A DNA stretch of 5,577 nucleotides. It comes from Candidatus Methanolliviera sp. GoM_asphalt. GTDB taxonomy: Archaea > Halobacteriota > Methanoliparia > Methanoliparales > Methanoliparaceae. Each line of letters opens with the position of its first letter. Position 1 is the first letter of the stretch. Positions 1 through 5,410 of the stretch are shown in pieces. The notes beneath the pieces were generated by a model that had not been told where the DNA came from, did not search any database, and worked only from the letters and a program-made list of their open reading frames with translations. Location of the stretch: NCBI GenBank assembly GCA_902158745.1, contig CABGHH010000115.1, forward strand, positions 1 through 5,577. The letters are read 5' to 3'. The position numbers and the translations under genes were made by a program.

Positions 1-269
1 TTCATCTCGACTTTTACGCCAACAGGGGTTGTAATCTCCACCTTCTTCGCTTCTTTTCCCACGAACAGAAGAGCAGCAGCTTTTGAAGCCACCGCGGCAC
101 ACGTCCCCGTTGTATATCCTCGCTTGAGTATCTTGCCGTCTTCGAGCAGAACCACTCTGCCCTTTTTTATCTGCCCGATTAAGGCATTAATTGAGCCGAT
201 ATTATTCGTTTTCAGTGCTTTTTTTATGATTTCTTCTGAATATTCCGTTCCTGATACCGGGTCAATCAT
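1..269 (-). CDS. cbiD: CbiD, cobalt-precorrin-5B C1-methyltransferase (N-terminal part, cut by window edge)
   Basis: CbiD uses S-adenosylmethionine to methylate C1 of cobalt-precorrin-5B in the anaerobic, cobalt-early cobalamin pathway in the cytoplasm, acting just after CbiG. The 89 visible codons begin MIDPVSGTEYSEE, the MIDPV opening I associate with archaeal CbiD. They contain the family's signature RGYTTGTCAAVASKAAALL at about residues 52-70, followed by a beta-rich stretch (VEITTPVGVKVEM). The ATG at 269 is chosen because homology starts exactly there and the preceding gene stops 9 nt upstream. A ribosome binding site is weak, so translation may be coupled to the preceding small gene. 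The 3' end lies beyond position 1; the family is usually about 330-370 residues, so roughly a quarter is seen. Identity is secure from the TTGTCAA motif; nothing looks broken. Confidence 0.93.
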   Translation of the reverse strand, partial: MIDPVSGTEYSEEIIKKALKTNNIGSINALIGQIKKGRVVLLEDGKILKRGYTTGTCAAVASKAAALLFVGKEAKKVEITTPVGVKVEM

Positions 270-278
270 GATTTTACT

Positions 279-530
279 TCATTCTTTCATCACGACTTTT
301 ATCCTCTTTCCTTTAAGTTTCTCGTATATGGATTCGTCAACGGGTATTTCCGCCTCTTTCCCTATGATTTGGACTTTTGTATTAAGTTCCATTTCTTCTG
401 CGAGTTCCAGCAGATTAGATTCCACTTGGAAGCCTCCTTTTACTCGATAATGTAGCCCGTAGGCAATGTCATCAATTGATTCTACTTCGTCGGAATCCAT
501 TTCTACCAGAGGAAGTACTCTCTTTTTCAT
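279..530 (-). CDS. Small acidic protein paired with the upstream toxin-like gene; candidate antitoxin, family not recognised
   Basis: This 83-residue protein starts MKKRVLPLVEMDSDEVESI. I do not recognise its family. It has an acidic N-terminal third (EMDSDEVESIDD), a segment HYRVKGGFQVESNLLELAEE that could form a strand and a helix, and a basic C-terminal end (YEKLKGKRIKVVMKE). There is no signal peptide or membrane segment. The ATG at 530 is preferred over an in-frame upstream extension to 602, which would overlap the toxin-like gene by 62 nt. An AAGTGA-like ribosome site lies at the very end of the preceding gene. Only 10 nt separate it from the toxin-like gene and 9 nt from cbiD, so all three probably share a transcript. 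The toxin-first order matches brnT-brnA modules, but this protein shows no clear ribbon-helix-helix of the BrnA type. The antitoxin role is inferred from position only. Confidence 0.55.
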   Translation of the reverse strand: MKKRVLPLVEMDSDEVESIDDIAYGLHYRVKGGFQVESNLLELAEEMELNTKVQIIGKEAEIPVDESIYEKLKGKRIKVVMKE

Positions 531-540
531 ATTTTTATTT

Positions 541-816
541 TCACTTTTTGCGCTTATATAACTTTTTCTCCTTCTCCGCTGCACCCCTTGCTGACTTGAC
601 AATATATCTATTATAACGTTTGGAATACTTTAAAACAATGAATAGGTATCTTTCTCCGGTGTTACCTATGCAGTAAAGATAAGGGACATTCATGTGCCTT
701 TCTCTCCATAAATAAACATTTCTGTCTTTTAGTGCCTGTTCTACTTCCTTCGCCCTCACCCCATGCCTCGCTATATGTCCGATGGAAGACCATGTCCAGT
801 GAATTACAATTTTCAT
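541..816 (-). CDS. BrnT/DUF4258-like (RelE-superfamily) toxin candidate
   Basis: A 91-residue basic protein beginning MKIVIHWTWSSIGHIARHGV. Three parts recall BrnT-like RNase toxins: an N-terminal IGHIARHGVRAKEVEQAL segment (HGV followed by a helix, about residues 12-29), a central strand pair around GNTGERYLFIVLKY, and a C-terminal SARGAAEKEKKLYKRKK resembling the AR-A--KE--LY ending of that family. Such proteins cleave RNA and are held in check by a partner from the same operon; here the next gene, 10 nt downstream, would be the partner. The ATG at 816 is preferred because an upstream TTG at 843 would only add AT-rich spacer. No good Shine-Dalgarno site is visible. It sits 32 nt after the CbiHC fusion gene, inside a cobalamin cluster, which suggests insertion as a cassette. 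The BrnT-like assignment rests on pattern recall, not on an alignment; a DUF4258 protein is the main alternative. Confidence 0.6.
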   Translation of the reverse strand: MKIVIHWTWSSIGHIARHGVRAKEVEQALKDRNVYLWRERHMNVPYLYCIGNTGERYLFIVLKYSKRYNRYIVKSARGAAEKEKKLYKRKK

Positions 817-824
817 GATTTTTG

Positions 825-845
825 AAAAAACTTTTGCAAGCAAAA
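825..845 (-). terminator. Short hairpin plus T-run between the CbiHC fusion and the toxin-like gene
   Basis: On the minus strand, TTTTGC-TT-GCAAAA (positions 845-832) is a perfect 6-bp inverted repeat. It is followed after one G by six T residues (830-825), starting 3 nt after the TAA stop of the upstream gene. It could be a weak T-rich archaeal terminator or an operator for the toxin-like cassette. The stem is short and AT-rich and the loop very small, so termination would be partial at best. Confidence 0.35.
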
Positions 846-848
846 ATT

Positions 849-2237
849 TTACCGGTTGCCAAGTTCCACAAGCTCATTGATAATCGCCACTGCCGAAGGA
901 GTTCCACCCCTTGGACCCCTTATCACAATGCAAGGTATATTATCCATAGACAATATCTTCTCCTTCATCTCCGCTGCATTGACAAACCCCACAGGAGTAG
1001 CAACGATAAGAGCGGGCTTTACATCTCCTTCCTCGACAAGCGCACAAATCTCCTGACATGCCGAAGGTGCATTTCCAATAACCACGACGTTGCTCGGAAT
1101 AAGTTCCTTTGCGAGCCTGATTCCCGCAGCAGTTCTCGTGAGCCCTTCCCTTTTCGCTATCTCCATTGCATTTGGCGCATTCACGAAACACTGTACATTT
1201 TTCCTGTATTTTTTGCTGATGCCCGCTTTCACCATTTCAATGTCCGTAATGATTGTTTTACCCTTTTTTATGCACCGTATCCCCGTCTCAACCGGATGGT
1301 GATTAAATACAAGCAAGTCCAGAAAGGAGGGGTCGGCATTGGCAAAAACCACGCGTCCCGCCACTCGTTTTTCGATGTCACTTAACGAACCCGGGTATTT
1401 TGACACAATATCACGTACAATTGCCTTGCTCTTCTCCCACACCCTGTTTCCCGCCTCTACATAACCCGCTGCTATATCGTCAGCATTCCCGTTTCCTGTC
1501 TCATAATCGTATTTCGTCTCATAACCTCTGCGTGTAACCATTCGACCACCAAGAATTTTTGTCCCCGAGCAGCCAATAATAATGGTCGTTGACATATCTA
1601 TACGGCGATAGAACGCAGGCAAGTCTTCTAAACGGGTAATCTCGATTTCGCATCCTTCTCGTTCTGCATTTCTCACGATGCCAACTATTGTTTTTCTGTC
1701 ACGGAACTGCATAAAAATCCCGCATGTCTTCTCTAATTGCACCGTTCTGTTTTTGCTTTTGGGGTTATACACGACCACCGCGATGTCCATTTGTGCTAAT
1801 CCTTCCAGTTTCCTCTCTATCTCACTCCAGGGTACCAACAAATCGCTCAAACTGACAACTGCGAAATCATTTGATATGGGTGCACCGAGTAATGCTGCGG
1901 ATGCTGATGCTGCAGTTATACCGGGGACTATTTCTAATTTGGTGTCTGAATCTGCAGCAACCTCTATTGCCAGCCCCGCCATGCCATAGATGCCCGCATC
2001 GCCTCCCGAGACAAGAACGACATCTTTATACTGCCCCAGCTCGACTGCTTTCTTTGCACGTTCTACCTCGGTTCCCATCCTGCCTATCACCACCTCTGCA
2101 CTCGCGGGAATAACGTCCTTTATCAGCTCGATGTACCGTACATTGCCCATAATGACGTCCGCACGTAAAATCCGTGCTCTCGCCCTTTCTGTCATCAAAT
2201 CCAAAGAACCCGGTCCGATGCCCACTACCGATAACAT
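849..2237 (-). CDS. cbiH-cbiC: CbiH-CbiC fusion: cobalt-factor III C17-methyltransferase / cobalt-precorrin-8 methylmutase
   Basis: A 462-residue fusion of two enzymes of anaerobic cobalamin synthesis. Residues 1 to about 240 are a CbiH/CobJ tetrapyrrole methylase: VVGIGPGSLDLMT (4-16) at the N-terminus, LVSGGDAGIYGMA (75-87) at the SAM site, IVPGITAASASAALLGAP (103-120), YNPKSKNR (157-164), and the C-terminal TTIIIGCSGT (217-226). This domain methylates C17 and contracts the ring. A short linker (about 240-250) leads to a CbiC methylmutase (about 251-462): DLLVFNHHPVETGI (307-320), TDIEMVKAGI (331-340), LTRTAAGI (366-373), VVIGNAPSA (385-393), ATPVGFVNAAEMKE (413-426), RGGTPSAVAIIN (443-454). 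CbiC moves the C11 methyl to C12, giving cobyrinate. Where CobH/CbiC proteins carry their catalytic His (RVVHA-GD type), this sequence reads RVVFANAD, with Phe298. The ATG at 2237 begins right at the methylase homology; no Shine-Dalgarno site is seen, but a TATA box about 40 nt upstream suggests a short leader. Confidence 0.95.
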   Translation of the reverse strand: MLSVVGIGPGSLDLMTERARARILRADVIMGNVRYIELIKDVIPASAEVVIGRMGTEVERAKKAVELGQYKDVVLVSGGDAGIYGMAGLAIEVAADSDTKLEIVPGITAASASAALLGAPISNDFAVVSLSDLLVPWSEIERKLEGLAQMDIAVVVYNPKSKNRTVQLEKTCGIFMQFRDRKTIVGIVRNAEREGCEIEITRLEDLPAFYRRIDMSTTIIIGCSGTKILGGRMVTRRGYETKYDYETGNGNADDIAAGYVEAGNRVWEKSKAIVRDIVSKYPGSLSDIEKRVAGRVVFANADPSFLDLLVFNHHPVETGIRCIKKGKTIITDIEMVKAGISKKYRKNVQCFVNAPNAMEIAKREGLTRTAAGIRLAKELIPSNVVVIGNAPSACQEICALVEEGDVKPALIVATPVGFVNAAEMKEKILSMDNIPCIVIRGPRGGTPSAVAIINELVELGNR

Positions 2238-2275
2238 GTTTTTAGTAAAGGTTTTTACGAAGTTAAAAAGAATAA

Positions 2276-2285
2276 TTTTTTATAA
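2276..2285 (-). promoter_or_regulatory. Probable archaeal TATA box for the CbiHC fusion gene
   Basis: Read on the minus strand the sequence is TTATAAAAAA within a very AT-rich stretch, centred about 44 nt before the ATG at 2237. Archaeal start sites usually lie about 25 nt after the TATA box, which would give a leader of roughly 18 nt, in keeping with the lack of a Shine-Dalgarno site. The box abuts the left end of the inverted-repeat element at 2288. This is a motif-based call. Confidence 0.45.
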
Positions 2286-2287
2286 TC

Positions 2288-2417
2288 GGACGCAGATGAA
2301 CGCGGATAATCAGGATTTTAATTTAATTTTGGCACTAAACCAAAAGTTAAACGTAAGGCATTTGATAATTTGAGGAAATAGTTAGTTTTCTGCGTAAATC
2401 TGCGTAAATCTGCGTCC
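2288..2417. repeat. Intergenic inverted-repeat element with GGACGCAGAT ends (MITE-like, about 130 bp)
   Basis: The left end GGACGCAGATGAACGCGGAT (2288-2307) and the right end (2398-2417, reading ATCTGCGTAAATCTGCGTCC) are inverted copies matching at 17 of 20 positions. About 90 bp of AT-rich DNA with no ORF lies between them. The right arm is part of a tandem run of the 10-bp unit TCTGCGTAAA (2389-2415, about 2.7 copies). I recall GACGCAGAT/ACGCAGAT-type repeats from intergenic regions of many unrelated prokaryote genomes, but cannot name a family. The element fills most of the gap between the stand-alone CbiG domain gene and the CbiHC fusion gene and sits directly before the latter's promoter. 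It could be a non-autonomous mobile element or fold into a structured RNA. Confidence 0.75.
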
Positions 2418-2442
2418 TAAATAGGTAGAAGCTATATCTTAT

Positions 2443-2458
2443 ATACAACAAAAAAGTT
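2443..2458 (-). terminator. T-rich 3' end after the CbiG-domain gene
   Basis: Just past the TAA stop, the minus strand reads AAAACTTTTTTG, with an uninterrupted run of six T residues within 15 nt of the stop. Archaeal polymerases commonly terminate at such T-runs without a hairpin. The call rests on position and composition only. Confidence 0.4.
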
Positions 2459-2842
2459 TTAGGACACCACCGCAAGGGTTATTTTTCTATCAAACGATTT
2501 CCTCTTCACCGTTTTGTATCCGCTATTATTTCTCTTCGCACACAGGATAGCACAGGGTTCTGCAACGCCCTTTATGTTAAACGCATCCATTGCTGCACTT
2601 TTCGACTGCACGTCCACCACACTGTTGATTTCATCGGGTGAAAAGGAAAACAGAGGCTTCTTGAGCAGCGAGGAAACCTTTTCTAACTGCTCTGTTTTTC
2701 TGAAGTCCACTGTGCATAACCCTTTGACTTCTCTTAGTTCTATTCCCAATTCTTCTAAAAACCTGCAAATCGCTTTCTCTATCTCTGCCGCTTCCACGCC
2801 GAGATGAAAACCAATTCCTATGTAAACTCCCCTGCTCTTCAT
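2459..2842 (-). CDS. cbiG: Stand-alone CbiG C-terminal domain (CobE/CbiG_C-like)
   Basis: A 127-residue protein equal to the C-terminal domain of CbiG. CbiG converts cobalt-precorrin-5A to 5B by opening the ring-A lactone and releasing a two-carbon fragment as acetaldehyde; the short aerobic-pathway protein CobE is related. Matching features in order are VYIGIGFHLGVEAAEIEKAI (7-26; the glycine-rich GIG start and first helix), a VKGLCTVDFRKTE-like strand-turn segment (39-51; usually AT---K--E), PLFSFSPDEI (63-72), a Ser-rich SKSAAMDAFNIKGVAEPCAIL segment (80-100; usually GV-GV-EPAAL), and a final KRKSFDRKITLAVVS. Full CbiG is about 300-350 residues; the N-terminal and middle domains are absent, and no broken copy lies upstream. 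The ATG at 2842 is supported by an AAAGGGGA ribosome site 5 nt away. It may work with a separately encoded N-terminal part, or alone in a CobE-like role. Confidence 0.85.
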   Translation of the reverse strand: MKSRGVYIGIGFHLGVEAAEIEKAICRFLEELGIELREVKGLCTVDFRKTEQLEKVSSLLKKPLFSFSPDEINSVVDVQSKSAAMDAFNIKGVAEPCAILCAKRNNSGYKTVKRKSFDRKITLAVVS

Positions 2843-2862
2843 TTTTCCCCTTTTATTATGTA

Positions 2863-2899
2863 CCTCGCAGAATCCTTAATGGCGAGGATTAATATATGT
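2863..2899 (-). promoter_or_regulatory. Promoter region of the CbiG-domain gene with overlapping inverted repeats
   Basis: On the minus strand, ACATATATTAATCC (about 2899-2886) resembles a TATA box some 50 nt before the ATG at 2842. Two inverted repeats overlap it and each other: AATCCT (2871-2876) with AGGATT (2885-2890), and CCTCGC (2863-2868) with GCGAGG (2882-2887). They are mutually exclusive if folded as RNA and could form a regulator's binding site next to the start of transcription. The neighbouring winged-helix protein is a conceivable but unproven binder. Confidence 0.4.
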
Positions 2900-2911
2900 A
2901 TCCTTTTCCTA

Positions 2912-2945
2912 AAACGTTATTGAGAAGAAAGAAGAGATAAAGACA
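2912..2945 (-). terminator. Pyrimidine tract downstream of the winged-helix gene
   Basis: The minus strand is almost purely C and T here (CTTTATCTCTTCTTTCTTCTC), beginning about 40 nt after the TGA stop of the winged-helix gene. Pyrimidine-rich tracts of this type can mark archaeal 3' ends. No hairpin accompanies it. It fills the middle of the 140-bp gap before the CbiG-domain gene. Confidence 0.3.
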
Positions 2946-2982
2946 AAAGCAAGGGAAGGAGCTGGAGCAGGCTGCTTTTATT

Positions 2983-3240
2983 TCATTTGGCAGGAATAAC
3001 CATCTCCAATTCAGAATATTCATCAATCAAGTCCATTTCCAGATTTAACAAGTCTTTTACCAGGCTATTCTTCTCATTTACTCGATATAACTTTTCCCCT
3101 TCTTTTCTTACTACAATTAACCTATACCGCTCCATCCTATCCAGCATTTTAGAAAGAGTGCTCCAATTGATCTCTGACCCTTTCGCAATCTCTGTTTCCG
3201 TGTAGTCGTAGCCAATATTCTCTATTAAAAAGTCCATCAC
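2983..3240 (-). CDS. Winged-helix DNA-binding protein (archaeal small HTH family), body of a frameshifted gene
   Basis: This frame encodes about 85 residues of a small archaeal winged-helix transcription regulator. After MDFLIENIGYDYTETEIAK comes a recognition-helix segment EINWSTLSKMLDRMERYRLI, a wing VVRKEGEKLYRVNEKN, and a C-terminal dimerisation-type helix LVKDLLNLEMDLIDEYSELE. Codons upstream in the same frame still read GDTPFIRV before MDFL (3261-3238), which is how proteins of this family normally continue, but they run back to a TAG stop. The missing N-terminus lies in another frame just upstream, one T away. GTG at 3240 or ATG at 3237 could start a shortened protein; neither has a good ribosome site. 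Its target is unknown; it stands before the cobalamin genes on the same strand, so a role there is possible but unshown. Confidence 0.75.
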   Translation of the reverse strand: MMDFLIENIGYDYTETEIAKGSEINWSTLSKMLDRMERYRLIVVRKEGEKLYRVNEKNSLVKDLLNLEMDLIDEYSELEMVIPAK

Positions 3241-3298
3241 CCTAATAAAGGGCGTATCGCCAAAAAAAATCCACTAATACCGATTTTTCCCCAAACAT
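3235..3298 (-). pseudogene. Displaced N-terminus of the winged-helix gene (single-T frameshift in an 8-T run)
   Basis: From the ATG at 3298 the frame reads MFGEKSVLVDFF, then loses homology (WRYALY and stop). If one of the eight T residues (3269-3262 on this strand) is dropped, it continues DFFGDTPFIRVMDFLIEN and joins the intact body, giving 104 residues in all. A TATA box TTTATATA sits about 30 nt before this ATG, as expected for a leaderless archaeal gene, which supports 3298 as the original start. The break could be a real mutation, a base-calling or assembly error in a homopolymer, or a slippage site. Confidence 0.75.
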
Positions 3299-3499
3299 AG
3301 TATATAATGAGTGTATAACCAAACTATATAAATGTGCATGAAACTCAGAAACAGACTTCTTATGGACTTCACATACCCTTAAATCCAAGAAAATCAATAG
3401 AAATTAAACAGAAAATTAGAGAGTTTTTTACGGAGGAATATCTGCGATGAGAAAAAGCAGAACAGGGGAGACTCCCGCAATTTCATTGCGGAGTGGCCT
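3299..3499. other. Non-coding region with a strong hairpin and a possible truncated 5' exon ORF
   Basis: No full gene is visible here. The left part holds the winged-helix promoter. On the plus strand, GGAGG (3432-3436) stands 10 nt before an ATG at 3447 that opens MRKSRTGETPAISLRSG before the inferred intron start at 3500. This could be the 5' exon of a gene interrupted by the intron, but 17 codons are too few to identify. A hairpin lies within it at 3471-3495: ACTCC(C)GCAAT, loop TTC, ATTGCGGAGT, ten pairs with one bulged C, ending five bases before the putative intron. Confidence 0.4.
3325..3332 (-). promoter_or_regulatory. TATA box for the winged-helix gene
   Basis: The minus strand reads TTTATATA, close to the archaeal consensus, centred 30 nt before the ATG at 3298. 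Transcription starting about 25 nt downstream would give a leader of only a few bases, so the mRNA would be effectively leaderless. It fits the start at 3298 and not the internal GTG/ATG. Confidence 0.6.
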
Positions 3500-4022
3500 G
3501 TGCCTCGTAGCCTAATCAGCCAGAGGGTTAAAATCCCTTCTGTGCTGTTTACCCGTATCGGTGTAGAAGCCAATAGTGGCAGGGTGTCCCTCGTGAGGGG
3601 GAATCTGAAGAGCCTGAGGCGGTCTTTAGCCCGAAGTACAAGCGAACCAGTGGTGGGATATGCTAAGCGACGACCCTCCGTCACTTTGGGGAAGTTCGAT
3701 GCCTCTATGGGGACGGGCTTACCGTATGTAATCGCGGTCCCAAAAACGGGAGATTCCCATAGAGGGCTAGCATGTCTGCTTAGGGTCGGGATGAAGGCGA
3801 AAGGGTGGTTAGGCGACCGAGGGAGATCTCGTATCGTCCTCGAGAGAGGTAAGGAAGGTATAACCTGAATGGGAAAGCCGGAATGATGCGATGCGAGAAG
3901 TCGGACGGACTCATAGTAGCGATGATGTCGGTGCCAGTGAACGCTGGTGACAGTTGGGAGGATAAAACACCGATTATGCGAAGGGGTCCTGCTTTGGCGA
4001 AACTGAAGAACAGGAGAGATAG

Positions 4023-4827
4023 ATGCGTAAATCAAGTAGGAAATCGGTGAAAGTAAGCTCAAGAGAAAGACGCTACGCCGATTGCCGAAATGGTCTGGGT
4101 ATTGAAGCAATCTGTTGGATGTTGGTGAGAAAAGAGCGAAAAAGGAAAGTCCATTCCTTGATTGATAAGGTCTGGAATTGGAAGAATCTTAACGAAGCAT
4201 GGAAGAAAGTGAAGAAGAACAAAGGTGCTGCGGGAATAGACAAAGTCACTATTGACGAATTTGAGCGCAATCTGGAGCGGAATCTCAATGAGATTCAGCG
4301 ACTACTGAGGCAGGACAAGTATGAGCCTATGCCAGTGAATAGGATATATATACCGAAGTCAGATGGTAAACAACGACCGTTGGGGATTCCAATAATCAGA
4401 GATAGAGTGGTACAACAAGCCTTGAAGAATGTCATTGAACCGATATTTGAAGCTGAGTTTTTGGACTCAAGCTACGGATACCGAGCTGAAAGAAGTGCGA
4501 AACAAGCGATAGAGCAGATAGAAGCTGTCAGAGATGAAGGACACGAATGGGTACTAGACGCAGACATAAAAGCCTTCTTTGATATGGTGAATCATGAGAA
4601 ACTCATGGATGCAATTGCAGAACGAATAAGTGACGGTCGGGTCTTGAGACTGATAAGAGCTTTTCTCAAGGCTGATATAATGGAACAGGGACTGGGATTG
4701 AGAGAGAATGTCATCGGTACGCCGCAGGGCGGCGTCATATCACCTCTTCTAGCTAATATATATCTGCATTACTTCGATGAAAGGATGGCAGAACTTGGCT
4801 ATGAGGTAGTTCGATATGCTGATGATT
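4023..4827 (+). CDS. ltrA: Group II intron reverse transcriptase/maturase, 5' exon only (RT0-RT5), split by a nested intron
   Basis: The intron-encoded protein binds the intron RNA, helps it splice, and copies it into DNA targets. 268 complete codons are present, in frame and undamaged. Seen in order: a basic N-terminus; AAGIDKVTIDEF (69-80, RT0/RT1 region); IYIPKSDGKQRPLGIP (108-123, RT1); SSYGYRAERSAKQAI (149-163, RT2); VLDADIKAFFDMVNH (177-191, RT3, with the first catalytic Asp); GTPQGGVISPLLANIYLH (232-249, RT4); and VRYADD (263-268, RT5, catalytic Asp pair). The start at 4023 follows an AGGAGA ribosome site by about 7 nt. After YADD and one base (T4827), coding is interrupted by the inner intron; without splicing the frame reads 26 junk residues to a TAA at 4905-4907, giving a protein with no RT6-7, X or DNA-binding domain. 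The RTPQG-type QGG core marks group II RTs, not retron or DGR enzymes. Confidence 0.92.
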
Positions 4828-5376
4828 GTGTGCCACGAAGCTGCACGAGAGATGAGGGTTTGGCCCCTCGAAGCCTGCTTGCAGGAGCAGGCTTCAAACC
4901 GCCTTAAGCTGCTGTGGTTAAAAGCCATGGTGGTGAGCGTTAAGGAAAAGGTCCCACAAGATGGGATCATGTGTGGATCATGGAAACGAACGTAAGTGAA
5001 CCGCTGAGGAAGTGTCGAAAGCGTATGGACGGCGTCAAAACCAGGGGCTGGTCGTTGACCTGGGATAAGTCTGGGGGAAAACCTGCTTACTGCCCAGATG
5101 GCGTCCGGCATAAAGGCGGCGTGAACATGGTCCTGGCTCTTGTGTGGAACGTGGGAACCTATCCCCTAATGTTAAGGGAGAAACACAAGTGGGAGGACCC
5201 CACAAGTGTGAGAGTACCGATGCAGGGGAATAGGGGCGGACCAGCCCGTATTAGTGATGAAGTCTCTGTAATGGAGATAGAGCGAAGGGGTTGGGTCATC
5301 CTGCTTGATTTAAAGATCAACCAGGAGATGGGAGGAATCTTTGATGAAAGCAAAGCCATTTGTGGCTGGATGATGG

Positions 5377-5410
5377 GAGCCCGGTGAGCTGAGAGGTTCA
5401 CGCCGGGTTC
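5377..5410 (+). ncRNA. Group II intron domain V (catalytic hairpin) of the inner intron
   Basis: A 34-nt hairpin with the canonical layout. The lower stem GAGCCCGG pairs with CCGGGTTC (8 pairs including one G-U), and a two-base CG bulge lies on the 3' side. The upper stem TGAGC pairs with GTTCA, closing a loop with a GAGA (GNRA) tetraloop. The AGC catalytic triad is at positions 2-4 of the hairpin. This is the strongest single proof that the element is a group II intron, and it appears catalytically intact. Confidence 0.9.

Noticed and set aside
822..2373. Several plus-strand ORFs opposite the CbiHC fusion gene
   Set aside because: The minus strand encodes a full-length, motif-complete protein over the same bases; the opposite frames show no motifs.
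2389..2415. Possible CRISPR array from the TCTGCGTAAA tandem units
   Set aside because: The units are 10 bp and directly adjacent, with no spacers and no cas genes; they are part of the inverted-repeat element.
2238..2458. Cobalamin riboswitch in front of the cobalamin genes
   Set aside because: No B12-box-like conserved core is visible and the likely leader is only about 18 nt long; the gap is explained by the inverted-repeat element and promoter.
3500..3868. 122-codon plus-strand ORF inside ribozyme domain I
   Set aside because: It begins at the intron 5' end with GTG and runs through structured RNA; there is no ribosome site and no recognisable protein motif.
3394..4110. 238-codon minus-strand ORF across the outer intron's 5' half
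   Set aside because: It is antisense to the structured ribozyme and the start of the RT gene, and its translation is rich in Ser, Pro, Arg and Leu with no domain.
4023..4827. Retron or diversity-generating retroelement RT
   Set aside because: The GTPQGGVISPLLANI and YADD motifs, flanking ribozyme domains and maturase-type RT0-RT1 layout fit a group II intron; no variable-region template repeat or msr/msd structure is seen.
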